This document shows, one piece after another, positions 21,712-32,778 of a stretch of DNA of 64,000 nt. Source of the stretch: Podospora pseudocomata (taxonomy: Eukaryota; Ascomycota; Sordariomycetes; Sordariales; Podosporaceae). A program made the position numbers and the translations under genes. Positions within the stretch are counted from its first letter, which is position 1; the number at the start of each line of letters is the position of its first letter. The stretch is from contig NC_085889.1 in NCBI RefSeq assembly GCF_035222375.1, positions 1 to 64,000 of the forward strand, read 5' to 3'. The notes under the pieces were generated by a model. That model was not told the DNA's origin and ran no database searches. It saw only the letters and a program-made list of their open reading frames with translations.

Positions 21712-23545
21712 AAATGCCAGCGACCATTTTGTTACTGCTGATGATTAGCTGCTGTCAACCCGTTACAATGCGAAAAACATACAGAAGAGGGGAAATAAGG
21801 CAACCAAGGAGATCCAGTCAAGGACCTCCGGACTGGCGTCTGGGCGCAACTTCTGTTTTGATGTCATCTTTGACAAAATCACGAGAAATCGAGCCCCGAG
21901 GTGCCTAAAAACTACTATGCATCATTGGGCTTTATCAACTGTTGTCATTCAACAGTTGAATGGGTTGAGGTCCGAAGGAACCGAACAAAGTCACGCCTCG
22001 GCAACGGCGGAAGCCGCCTACCTATTTTTAGCTTAGCCTCGGATGACGATGGACGCTAGCTCTGAACCCCTGAACCCTTTTTCCAACGTCTCAGACGGTG
22101 AGGATACCCGCATCAACACTTTTTAACTAGAACTACAAGTCTCCCCAGATCATATTTCCAAAAGGTTGAAAACATACCATGAAAAGGGGACCATTTCATC
22201 TGACATAGCTCACAATGCTGTGCAGCAGACCCACAAAATCGAGCCCCGAATCTCTTTCACAATGTCCCTCAGCTCCTTGACGTTGAACAGCTGGGCAATC
22301 CTCCCGGCACGATAACTAAAGAAAAGGAGGAAACCTACACGCGAACCATCCAAAATTCCTACTCGCTATACTCACCTCAAAGCAAAGAAAAATATGAATG
22401 GTAAGAGCGTGTCCTCCTAAGGGTAACGATGACCAAGGACCTATTTGCGAGATATACCGCAGCGACATTATTCGGGCTCGCCGAAATGGTTACACGGCTC
22501 TTCCTTTTCCGGCACTCAACCAATCAAGATCGTTTTCCAAGACAAATATTGCCTCTGATCCCATATTTAAACAAGCCCTGCATCGAGCTTTGTGGCATTA
22601 AAGGTCTCCAAAACTCTCCAAGAAACTCTGAGAATACTTCATCAGTCAAGCTTTGACGGTCATCTATGGGTAGACATGTTCGTATCAATCGTTGTGCATT
22701 GTTACCAGGCTAGGTACTTTAACGCAGAGCATACCTATAAGGGGCCTCGTCAGTAGAGGTATGGCTTGAAAGTAATTCGAGACACAGTTCCAATATTTTG
22801 TTGCAGGACGACAATGTTTTAACCGATCAGCTTGTAGCCAATCTCGACCCAGAAACAAACCTCCTTAAACTAAATAGTGAGAGTATAACCACATCGAGAA
22901 GACCAGAGCACCAGTGCTTCGTCACATTGCTTAGCGTATTGACGGTAATAAGCTGGCAGAGTTTGTCGGGCATGGTATCATGCGATCCGGTATACTGTCC
23001 GCTGGTATTGAACAGCGAAGGCCGAGAACAAGAGAACATATCTTACAATGCTCTGACAGGACAAGATTGGCCACGTTTTGGCACTATCATGCTTGACCTC
23101 GGATACTTGTTGCAGCAAAGCTTTGCTGCCAATACCGAACTGAAACCTACTGTCTCTGCGCTCCCACATCGGTGTGAAAGGTTGAGCAACATCGACTGAT
23201 TCCGACGGTTGGGTTAGTGTTTGGGAAACTGGATGGTGCCGACGATCAGTTTTTAGGAAACAGGTCATTACAGTTGTGTGATGGGCACGGTTATCTAATC
23301 CCCCGAGCCCCTGAGACCATAGGTTGTAGGCCAGCAACCCAGAAGTTCGATATATACCTAAGGCCTTGACCCATGAAACGAGTTTAGATTTTTAGATTTC
23401 TATCAAATTCGACTACCATATTTACTGTCCAATCAGTATTACTTTCCAACCAAAATGCCGGTAATTTGGTTGTCGTCGGGAATGAAGTCAAGAGTAGAAA
23501 TGAGCTGGCCATTGGAGAACCACGCCATCTGTCAATTCTCTCCCA
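21712..23545. other. Long intergenic stretch
   Basis: About 1.8 kb between the esterase and the synthetase-like gene. The longest open frame (plus strand, ending 23199) has no ATG near its start, no recognisable motif and biased composition, so I do not call it. The missing 5' exon of the esterase probably lies at its left end. Confidence 0.45.
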
Positions 23546-25099
23546 TTAGGGTGAAAGACGGGCAGCATCACGAGGAAATAACACCGTCTCGCGAATGTCT
23601 TCCAAGCCCAAGAAACCCTGTACAAGACGGTTAATGCCCACTGCAGATAAGTCAGCACGATTCCCATCTCACAAGGATCAACACGAAACACTTACACCCG
23701 AAGCCTCCCCAAGGAGGCATGCCAATTTCGTGGGCCGTCATATACGGCCTCCATTCCGGCGTTTCCGGGTCAATCGGGTGAGGTCGGTTGGCAAATGCGG
23801 CTGCTAGGTCTTCAGCGCTGTGGAGTAGTCGGCATCCAGTAACACATTCCTGTCCTCTGAGAATGACATCGAAAGATTGGGTTGTGTCATCCTGTTCATC
23901 AGAGGGATAGATATTGCAGGACCTCAAATGTTTCGGGAAGTGGGTGATGAAGAAAACATCGGTTGGAAGGCTGACGTGGGATTCTTCGCTGGCGAGGAAT
24001 CTGCCGAGTGCTGCTTCTTCGCTCCTAGTGAAGTCTTTGTCATCGTCGGACTCGATACCTATAAAGTCTCTCAGAAGGGTTTTGGCTTCATTGAAACGGA
24101 TGCGTGGGAGCTTTCCGCTCTTTCCGAGACCTAGCTTGAAAGTGCCAGATAGGGGGTAGAGTCGTTTTGCGGTGTTGGTGAGCGTAGTGTATTTGTCCTG
24201 ACTCTGCAAAGAGTGTAGAAGTGATACCAGTAGACTATCAGCAAAATCGAGGATCTCTATCCAGCTATGCTGAAGATTGAATACAAGTTCCAGCATGGTG
24301 AACTGTGACCAAATCAGCATTTTTCGAGCCAAGAAAAAGGAGGATTCTCTACCTCCGTTAGATGTCTGCCATCAGAAACGGGCTCCCTCCGAAAAACTGT
24401 GTGAAAGTCGTAGACGCGCTCCAGGTCGGCTGAAAGTGCCATTCCAAGGTGTATCTCTCCTGTTGGCGCCAATCTGGCTGTCCTGCCGAAGTATGGAACT
24501 GTAAACAAGTCGTCCTCCTCTCCTGGGAATTCGTAGCCAACAAATGCAGGGGTTGGGACGTGGTAAAAGTCATGGAGCTTGAGGTATTCTACCGCCAGCT
24601 CATGGACCCCCGAGAAAAGCTTGAAGATTGCTGCTGTTGCAGGAACACGAGCATCCAGGAGTCTGTTGTCGAGTCTCTCTTCGATTAACTTCGTACGAGA
24701 TTGGATCGAAGCTAGAACTTCCCCTGAAGCTCCATGAAGGACATTGCTATAAGCACCTGGAGTCTTGGCGGTCGACAGGTTGTGGATATCGCAGAGCTCG
24801 ATTGGAGTGATGTCAAAGTCAGTGTCATGAGCCACCGGTCGAGCGGTAACCCGAACAAGTGACTCTGGCGTTAGAAAGCTGACGGTATCGAAGACACCAT
24901 TGTCAAGGCCATTTTTTGATTCCACTGTAGCTTGAATAAAATGCCCATTGGCGCATCTGAACAACACCGCAACTGAATTTCTGTCATCGGATAGAACTGG
25001 GCTGTTGTGAACGCGGACATCCAAAGACTTGATGTCGGTGTCGCCATTCGACAGGTGAGATGGGGCGGGTTGCGATGACATCTGCCTAGCATTAAGCAT
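23546..25099 (-). CDS. Aspartyl-tRNA-synthetase-like protein with altered active site
   Basis: Exons 25099-24353, 24302-23696 and 23640-23546 give 482 residues; introns are 50 and 55 bases and splicing restores motif 3 exactly. Order: an OB-fold anticodon-type domain (about 25-110), then the class II catalytic core. Motif 2 is kept (FRRE 236-239, RHLTEF 245-250) and motif 3 is kept in part (GLGINR 451-456, then LGLEDIRETVLFPRD). The aspartate-specific parts are not kept: the SEGGA flipping loop reads VGYEFPGEED (187-196), the QSPQxxKQ signature reads APTGEIHLG (211-219), and the usual GAQRIHD reads GCRLLHS. So it probably still activates something with ATP, but perhaps not aspartate. It is shorter than housekeeping AspRS (about 550) and is transcribed divergently from an oxygenase gene. 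It could be a biosynthetic ligase or, less likely, a resistance copy. Confidence 0.85.
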
Positions 25100-25450
25100 C
25101 TTGCACTGTTGTACGGTATTGAACAGGATACTTTCCCTTGAGATCAGGTTGGGGGGTAATTTCAAGAGCAAATGCCATGTGCCACTAGATAATGATGGAA
25201 TTTATGGAAATAGCAGCGGCCTGAACATCTCGGTCAAGAGGTTTGGCCAAGCATGTTGAATCGGACTCGTGCACTGATGGTAGCACGAAGCTGAGCAAGA
25301 CAGGTAGCGCTTGGTAAGAGTTTGCGGGGATTAGTCGTTCTGCGTGGATGCAATCCTGCCTCATGGCACCCCAACCAGGTATAACACCCCAGAATGGTTG
25401 TTGATGAATGACCTTGCGTGCCTTGGGTTGTCCTCGCTTCATAATTTTCT
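25100..25450. promoter_or_regulatory. Shared divergent promoter of synthetase-like and oxygenase genes
   Basis: 351 bases separate the two opposing start codons, so both genes are probably controlled together. No binding site could be assigned with confidence. Confidence 0.6.
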
Positions 25451-26310
25451 ATGACTTTCAAAATGGCCATTGATACACCCACTTCCTCAACCAAGACCCT
25501 CGAGCTTGAGGTTGTTAGATACGAGCAGCTCAGGAGCAACGACAACGCCGAGGTGAGGAAGCTAGCCCAGGCCTTGTCTGACCAGGGAATGCTGTTCTTG
25601 GACCTCCAGGGATCCACGGCAAAGCAATTCCTGAAAGACCTGCAAACCGTGATACAGCATCAGCGAGCCTTTTTTGAACAGCCGCAGGAGGAGAAGTCCA
25701 AATATCACACGGGCATTCGATACAACGGGTAGGTACAGGTCGAAATTCTTCTTTTCTACTCATCGCTAATCCAGGCTCTTTTCTTAGATTTTACACTTCC
25801 CCCATTGGTGTCGAAAAGATTCACCTTGGTCGCAAGGAGCAAATGGCAGGGGACCGGTCTCAACTTCCCGAGGCACTTCAGCTGGTGGCAGACAAGGTCA
25901 AAAATGTCTCTTCGTTCATCGACAAGATACTCCGCGAGATTGGCATGACTTTGGCAAGCTCGATGGATGAACGATTCCCGGCCAGTTTGCAGGACGCCAC
26001 CAGACCCGGCCAAAGTCATCTAACATTGGGCATCTCAAAGGCACGTGCCGGGACACCTCTAATGGACGGCCACACCGATGACGGTTTCCTCACTCTCACG
26101 TTCTATGAAGAGCCCTTTCTCGAAGTCTTGGATAGGTCTACAAACGAGTGGAAGTTGGTTGAGGTGAATCGCAACATGCCAATCCTGAATGTAGCTGCCC
26201 AGTCGGCAAAGAACTCGGGAGGTCGGCTGTACAACCCCTGGCATAGGGTGAAGATGGGGGAGAACGAGATAAACTTGGTCATGTTTGATCTGTTTGAAGA
26301 TTCGAATTAG
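25451..26310 (+). CDS. Non-heme iron oxygenase (isopenicillin-N-synthase-like fold) lacking RxS
   Basis: Exons 25451-25728 and 25788-26310 (59-base intron) encode 266 residues. The N-terminal part matches the DIOX_N type (VVRYEQLRSND; GMLFLDLQG). The iron ligands are visible as H188-x-D190 (GHTDDGFLTL) and H245 (NPWHRV). The Arg-x-Ser that normally follows ten residues after the distal His and binds 2-oxoglutarate is replaced by Asn and Val (ENEINLVMF). The protein is shorter than most family members (about 300-350). It may use another co-substrate or oxidise its substrate directly. The start ATG at 25451 has a second ATG four codons on. It is divergent from the synthetase-like gene and convergent with the diiron gene. 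Confidence 0.85.
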
Positions 26311-26489
26311 TAGACTGCTAAGCTTGAGACCTTTTGTTTTTTGTCGTTGAACGGGATGGCAATGGGTTAGTAGCAATACATATCATACCTAGGTATCGAA
26401 GACAAAAGCCACCTCATGTTTTTGCGACAAAACTTTTACAACTATGGTTTAGGTACCCAGATACACCCACAATTTCCATCTGCTTCTTT

Positions 26490-28670
26490 TCAACCCAAGA
26501 CCAACAGTCGGTCGATTTCTGCCCGTCCAAGATCATACCCAGTGACAAACTCACAGCATCGGAGCCCATCCCTCTTCAGCTCCGCCCAACATGTCTCAAA
26601 GCCAGTGGCCTTCCGTTGAATCATTTCTGACAGACAAAGCCTCTCCCTTCTTCCCAGCAACTCTCCATTGTCAGCCACCCATTGCTCCAAGTCAAGAAAA
26701 GCACGCGCCAGACCAAGCAAAAAGACGCTGTTGATCATCGGGTGCTGAGCCCACCCTAAAAGGTCATGGGAAAACCTGCCGGAGTCATTGAGGTTCTCAT
26801 CTTCTGGACGGCCAATTATGTCTCCTAAACAGGTCGGCTGTGGCAAACCCCTATTCTTCATCATTTCGAGACCCAGGGCCACCAGGTCGGGGCTGTAGCC
26901 AGGCCAATGTTGCTCATCCATGCAGGCAATACCTGTGCCCACCGGCTTGTAGCCCTTTTCTGCTCGCAATATTTGCAAACAATTAGACACCAGGGGTGTG
27001 ATTGTCTGGTGAGGGGAGCTGATGATATTTTCCAGGAGTCCTGCGTGGGCAAACCACAGTGGTAGTAGGGCGTTTATTTCAACTGCCGACTTGTGTATCT
27101 GGATTGGTGACTTTGGCTCAAAATCGTTCATCTCGCACAGCGACCAGGTTCTCGTGGCGGGAAAAGTCGGATGGCTGACCGCAGCATCATGCCGCGAGGG
27201 GTCAAACGTCTTTTCCAGGCTCTGATAGCCACCAACAAGCCCCCAATAAGCCTCGCCCATATCCTTGCCATGTGGTCTGAGAGAGTCAATCCAGTTCCGA
27301 AGCAGTTCGGTCTCGACGTGAGTGAAAGCACCAAACATCCTCCCTTTCCAGCCCAGCTCCCGCATCAAAAGGCTCTTGCTGCTGTCACCTCTGCATACCC
27401 ATGGCTTGGAGTCTGCCAAGGCGTCAAGGAACTCATCTTTCCAACCGTCATCATCCTTGGGGCTCGAAGGAGGAGCAGAAAACCAAGATGACAATTTTCT
27501 CTTTCCGATCCGGGCGCGACTCGTGCAATGAATCTTGGCGGCAATGGTGGCTTTCTTGCAGATGATGTCAACCAGCTTGTCCTCGTAATCATCCACGGTA
27601 TCCCTGTCATCGAGACTCTGCCCGAGGCAATAGCCAGCCTGCACACGCCTCCACGCTGTCTGCGGATCCATGATGCCCGTGTTCTGAACAATCTCCATAA
27701 AGTGTGCAATGTTGCCAATCGCCATCGCGCAGTGACCCGAGTGCGCGTTGTCGATCGAAATGTGCAAAGCATAGTAATAGGGCGAGATCCCAAACTCAGG
27801 CAGCTCCTTGTTGGCTTTCAAGACCCCAATGGCAGGCTGCTCGTAGTGGAGATTAAACCCCAGGATCTCGGGTAAAAACTCGTTTGGAAAGACGGAAATG
27901 AGGAGTTGTCCAATGGCATATCTCCAAATCGTCTCATCCTCCATGCCATGGCGTGGGTGTGTGAAATCGAGCGAGTCGCCGTTGGGCAGGTCCACACCCA
28001 CGCTCTGGAGAAGCTCCTTGTAGAGCAATATGTGGTTCTTTTCCAGATCCCCATCACCAAGCTCTTCTGAAAAGATTTGCCAAGCATCCTTTGTCACGCC
28101 CCGAAATGCGAAGGGGGTTGTGACCTGATGAATCCGTGCGAGCCATGCGCCATCGGTGTAGTTCCACGGTGCGCTGTTCTTGAGAAACATGCAGGCTTCT
28201 TCGAAGCTTTTGAACAGCTCAGGTCCACCACCAATCTCCCTTCGACGCATGTAGGCTTCGAATTCCAGACCCACATCGAGCTGGATATCTTGGATGAAAC
28301 TTTGGAGACGGGAGGCATCAAAGGTCACGATGTTGAGAATGCTGCGAGATCGGTCCTTGTACTTGGCCATCCGGAGTCCTTGTTCGAGTAACGAAAGCAA
28401 CGTTTCTCGAACTTGGGGCAGAATTTCTGGGAACCGCTCCAGATTTTGAACTTTGTGGTAAAGATCTTTGAAGTGACGCATTCGTTGCTGCCGCTTCCTT
28501 TCTAGGCGTGCTGACTTGGGCTTTTCGTCGGTCAAGATCGCTATGTGGCCTGTTGTGGAAGCATTGGACCAAGTTGGGAACGAGAGTCGTGGTTTTCGCC
28601 ATGGGAACGAGATGTAAAGAAAACAGCTAAGAGGGACAATTATCAAGAGTAAAGATTCCAAGTTGAACAT
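26490..28670 (-). CDS. Haem-oxygenase-like diiron oxidase/oxygenase (PF14518 type)
   Basis: An intronless 726-residue protein. The central part has the hallmarks of the haem-oxygenase-like diiron (HDO) superfamily: EELGDGDLEKNH at 202-213 (Glu..His) and LHISIDNAHSGH at 302-313 (H303, D307, H310), all on predicted helices. HDO enzymes use two irons and oxygen to cleave or hydroxylate amino-acid- or fatty-acid-derived substrates, for example in UndA, SznF and BesC. The N terminus has a hydrophobic segment (about 5-21, LESLLLIIVPLSCFLYI) and may anchor it in a membrane. The C-terminal ~300 residues are helical and unassigned. The fungal protein is over twice the size of bacterial HDOs. Its neighbours are a synthetase-like protein and an iron oxygenase. 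Confidence 0.8.
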   Translation of the reverse strand: MFNLESLLLIIVPLSCFLYISFPWRKPRLSFPTWSNASTTGHIAILTDEKPKSARLERKRQQRMRHFKDLYHKVQNLERFPEILPQVRETLLSLLEQGLRMAKYKDRSRSILNIVTFDASRLQSFIQDIQLDVGLEFEAYMRRREIGGGPELFKSFEEACMFLKNSAPWNYTDGAWLARIHQVTTPFAFRGVTKDAWQIFSEELGDGDLEKNHILLYKELLQSVGVDLPNGDSLDFTHPRHGMEDETIWRYAIGQLLISVFPNEFLPEILGFNLHYEQPAIGVLKANKELPEFGISPYYYALHISIDNAHSGHCAMAIGNIAHFMEIVQNTGIMDPQTAWRRVQAGYCLGQSLDDRDTVDDYEDKLVDIICKKATIAAKIHCTSRARIGKRKLSSWFSAPPSSPKDDDGWKDEFLDALADSKPWVCRGDSSKSLLMRELGWKGRMFGAFTHVETELLRNWIDSLRPHGKDMGEAYWGLVGGYQSLEKTFDPSRHDAAVSHPTFPATRTWSLCEMNDFEPKSPIQIHKSAVEINALLPLWFAHAGLLENIISSPHQTITPLVSNCLQILRAEKGYKPVGTGIACMDEQHWPGYSPDLVALGLEMMKNRGLPQPTCLGDIIGRPEDENLNDSGRFSHDLLGWAQHPMINSVFLLGLARAFLDLEQWVADNGELLGRRERLCLSEMIQRKATGFETCWAELKRDGLRCCEFVTGYDLGRAEIDRLLVLG

Positions 28671-29032
28671 GATGGAGCAATTTTCTTGTGACTGAAAGCG
28701 ACGAGGTGTGTGCTTGCATTACGAAAAAGGAGATCGATCTCTGTGGGCATTCTATATCTAGTATTCAGGGCTTCATAAGCTCCTGTCTTTCATCCCGCGT
28801 CCCGCACTGAGTCATGTCAGCAAATCTTGTTGGGAGAGTGATGGATATGACCCTACAACGTATGGAATCATGGGTCATGGTCGGGTTCCGCAGTAAACAA
28901 GGTGCAAGTAAATGGAGACTGTTGATCCGAGAACCCGAACTGCTAAGGTCGATTAGCTGCCATACAAAGCGATCACGAAATAGGTAGCACGGACCGTCAC
29001 TACGACTCAAGGTTTCTTGGTAATCATTTCAA
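28671..29032. promoter_or_regulatory. Upstream region of the diiron oxygenase gene
   Basis: 362 bases between the diiron start codon and the end of the next minus-strand gene. No coding signal; it must hold the diiron promoter and the neighbour's terminator. Confidence 0.45.
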
Positions 29033-31602
29033 TTATTGAGCCTCCCTACTGTGATCAGATCTAGCCAAAGCCTGGTCCAAACTCTCCAACAGAGTGGGTA
29101 CAATGCTGTCCCCGAACAAATGGGGATGTACGTCAATAAGAGACCTCAACGCTTCTAACAGTCCTAGCAGCTGTCGAGAGTGGAATGTGATGTCTTGATC
29201 GAACTTTGACGCCACCCCTGGTCCACGTCTTCGAATCCACATTGTGCTGTCCAAAAGACTACTGAGAGCAAGACTATCCCAAAATATACCCCCTTCCATG
29301 ATACCCTGAACAGGGGAATAAACGGTGTAAACTATTCTCGAAGCAGGGGGTATGATGAGTATATCGTCTTGCTCCAAAATAAAAGCCCTTTGTGCATCAC
29401 TTCTCTCAAGACTCTTCAGCGCAGGGTCCGTATCAGTGTCAGAAAGAGAGGCAAAGATGCAGATTTTGAGACCCTCAAGATTACGCAACCAAACCCCACT
29501 CATGGTGGCAAAGGATGGCCCAAAGCAGACATGGGGAAGGGTGACGGCGTTGAAGTCAGTTCTGATCTCAGGCAAAACCTCGGGGCTTCCTAGTTGTTGG
29601 CATGCACTGGCACTCCTGCTAGTGCGTAGTCTGAGTCGCTCTACCAGACAGTCTAGTAGACGGAAACGTGGAAGCATGGTCAACAAAGGCCGATGCGAGT
29701 GGGTCATGTTTCTGAGATTGGAGGTGCCTCGATCGTGAACAGAGTTGGCAAGTTCATCCTCCAATAAACACAAAGAATCAAGCATGGCGTGCATACCAGA
29801 ATCTAGAAAGATTTCCTTGATGATCACTGGCTTCTCGAACACTTGGTGTGCTTTAGCGGCCTGGATAGCTTCGTTGGAGGTGAGATAGAGCACATCAGCA
29901 TCCATGGGGGATGCAGCACGACCGGGCAGGACCGCATTGCCTTGCGTCCACATCGAGGCCCATTTTGTGGCTGCATCCAGCGATGGTGCCTGGTCTTGGT
30001 GGGTTTCAAGGGGGTCCTGCCGGGCTTCCTTTGCAAGCATGCTGTCGATATAAGGCATAATTGTAGGGTAATATTGGTTATGAAGCGTTTCCTCCAGGCT
30101 GGCCAAGCCATTTCCTGTGATTGGAGCCGTTCCAAGATATAGAGCTGCTGAGGTGAACAGGTCGGCTTCCAACTCGCTGGATTGTGGTGAGGTTGGGCTA
30201 GGTTCCGAATGGAGTCGAGATGGGCTTGAAAAGCTGGGGGTTGTGGGTTCTGATGTTATGGTCGAAGGTTGATGTTGCCCAAAGGAGTTCATGGCTGAGG
30301 GCGAAAGGAACAAGGCTGAAGATTGCCAACACATGGGATCGTGCATATCGATGCTGTAGGAGAGGTCTGCGCTGTTCCAGTCCCACAATGAGTCAAAGAG
30401 TGGCATCGCTTCCGAGGGCGCAGAGCACATCTCCTGAAAGTTCTCTAGCTCATTCAGCGACACGTCTAAGCTGGGCTGTGTGTCCCGAAGTTGGTCCTGT
30501 GCAGGTGCTATCTGAGCATCTCCCGGGCCATCATCATCGCCTGTACTCACTTCCGCAGGCGAGGTTTTCAGCGGCATGGTATGCTGGTGTCTTGGCGAAG
30601 ATGGCAGGCAAGCTTCGCCCCGAGCAGCGAGGACGCCGAACCGGTCCCTTCGCAAAAGATGGGCCGCATAGTGACCGGGTCTGATGTCACGCAAGAAGAC
30701 TGTCGCCTGTGCGTCCACGGCGACACGGCCATCCTGACTGGCGACCCACAGCTCCTCCATTTTGCCATCAACTGTCGTCGAAGCCAATGTAACCAGATCA
30801 AAGTCGCGATGGGGCTGCAGAGGAGCCTCGTTCAACGTCTTCAACCGGCCACCAAGAAGCGCCTGTCGATGTCGCTGTAATAACACAGCATTGAGACGCG
30901 GCAGAAATTCGTTGAAGAAGTCGGGGTAGCTTGTTGCGCACGCTCGGAGCATGTTCATTTGTACCTGACTAGCACAATTCCAAGCATAGTGAAACACCAC
31001 GTCGGGAGACCAGAGCGCAACAATAAATGCGAGGTTTCGTAGACGGTTGTTTTCATTGTATGCCCGTTTTCGCTTCTTTTTGGTAGCCTCTTCACGCTTG
31101 TTTCTGTCTGCCAGGTGGGATAAAGCCAGCAGCTCTTTCCACTCTGGTTCTCTGTTTGCCTGTGATCGATGCGAAGAAACGATCCTGGCCACAGAGCAAA
31201 ACGTAGAGATGCGTGTGTCGAGGTGGTCACACTGGTCAACAAGGCCGTCGCGAATGCGTGAAAATGTCGAGATGGGCGCGTTGCTAGCCCATGCTTGATA
31301 CAGCTCCTCGAGCCACGCTCGAGTCTCCTGATCAAACCCAAGGCTGGTGTCATGACCAGGCTGAAGCTCCCAACCCCTATTCAACCCCTGTCAGCGTTTT
31401 TGTGAGCACGGGCCGTGGCCGCAGCAACTGGCACTTACTTTGACGGTGGGCCGTGCACCATCCCCTTGATAGGTATGAATTTCGATGAGATATTGCGGCG
31501 TTGCTGTAGGGCTGGGCATAAAGGCGTACGGAAAGCCCTTGGAGGAAGCTGAGAGCCTGTTGAGGGTATGGGTGTAGCCCTTGGAGGAAGGAGGTCCGAC
31601 AT
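29033..31602 (-). CDS. Large unrecognised protein, possibly nuclear
   Basis: Two exons, 31602-31439 and 31376-29033, give 835 residues; the 62-base intron ends GAATAG and joins PPSK to GWELQPG in frame. I do not recognise a domain. An N-terminal Pro/Ser-rich part (MSDLLPPRATPIPS) precedes a helical region (about 60-220) with a strongly basic patch KREEATKKKRKR that could be a nuclear signal, then a Ser/Pro/Gln-rich middle and a helical C terminus. The size, basic patch and disordered middle suit a regulator, but no zinc cluster, bZIP or homeodomain is visible. It lies between the diiron enzyme gene and an efflux pump gene, so a pathway-specific regulator is one guess. Confidence 0.7.
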
Positions 31603-32778
31603 CTCAAGCAGAAGAAGGGTGGGTGACAATTGTTCATGTATGCCTCGATGTAACTTGGCGTACTTTTTGCCTCAAGTCTTCCACTTCGGACAATCCCTCC
31701 CTCCCTGTTATTATGGCGTCATGTTGAAGTTCTGTTTGGTGTGTTCTGGCAATGGGAATCCTTCACATTGCTGTCAACAAGAAGGCAACATTGTGAGAGT
31801 ACATGTCAAACAGCATAACCCACGCTCCCATCTGACCAGTAAGGAAGCAGAGGGACAAAATATGAGGTAATGAAAACTGATGTATGTAAGCCGGATACTC
31901 GGGGCCCATCATGCAGAGGCCTTGATGGAGGTACTTTCAAGGCTGAAGCCTGCCAAAATGCCAGGACAAATTGTACTATACGCTGGTGTGCAACTCATGG
32001 CGCGGATGATCCGCGAAAGACATGGGGTAGGCCCATGCATCATTGAGACGCTGAGCGTGGTGCCTATGAAGATGCCAAGAGCTAGATGCGGTTTATTAGG
32101 TGGGTTTGGGGGCTGTGGGGCGGGCCGTCTGAGGCGCGTGGCTGCTGAACCGTTGGTGTCTCTGTTTCCCTCCGCTCCGCACACCTCCAACCACTCACAT
32201 CCGAGACGGACTCACATGTTCACAGTTGGGCCTCACCAACGGCTTCGAATTCAGCGGGCCCCGGAGTTGAAAACCCTATGGGGCTCTCGGCGCTGTCCCG
32301 TGTTTCGGTCTGCGTGTCTTCCTTGGTTCTTTGAGCTCCGCGCCGCAACGGTGAAGGAGAAATGGGGCAAACATTCCCTACAGTACACCGACTCGATCCT
32401 GCCTCGTGGCACCTGCCTCTAAGGTAGAAACATCCGCTCTACTATGCCTCCAAGGGATATGACTAGCTCCAACGCGACTGCTGACTGGAAGCTGGAACGA
32501 GATCCGGGCCCCGATTTGCCCGATGACACACCAAAGCTGAAAGGGGCATCGGTTTAAAATGGACGTGTTCTTTGACGAACCTGTCGTGCTGGATGGCGAA
32601 ATTGAATGCAAATGCACCTGCATCTCCTATTCTCCAACCTGCGCTGCAACACAACCGCATCTTGCCATCAAATCGACCTCACTCCCTCACCGCCGGCTGA
32701 TTGACGACAACCAGCATCTAGAGATATGCAGCCTTGAGAAACCAGCGACCACTCACGTCCTTGCCCGCATCGCACAAC
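31603..32778. other. Divergent intergenic region
   Basis: About 1.2 kb between the unrecognised gene (minus) and the MFS gene (plus). No gene is supported; it must hold both promoters. Confidence 0.5.

Noticed and set aside
22798-23199. A 133-codon open frame in the spacer before the synthetase-like gene
   Set aside because: It does not start with ATG, has no motif, and an equally long unsupported frame runs on the other strand.
25100-25171. A longer N terminus for the synthetase-like gene
   Set aside because: The open frame continues to 25171 but without an ATG; the first ATG at 25099 precedes the OB-fold normally.
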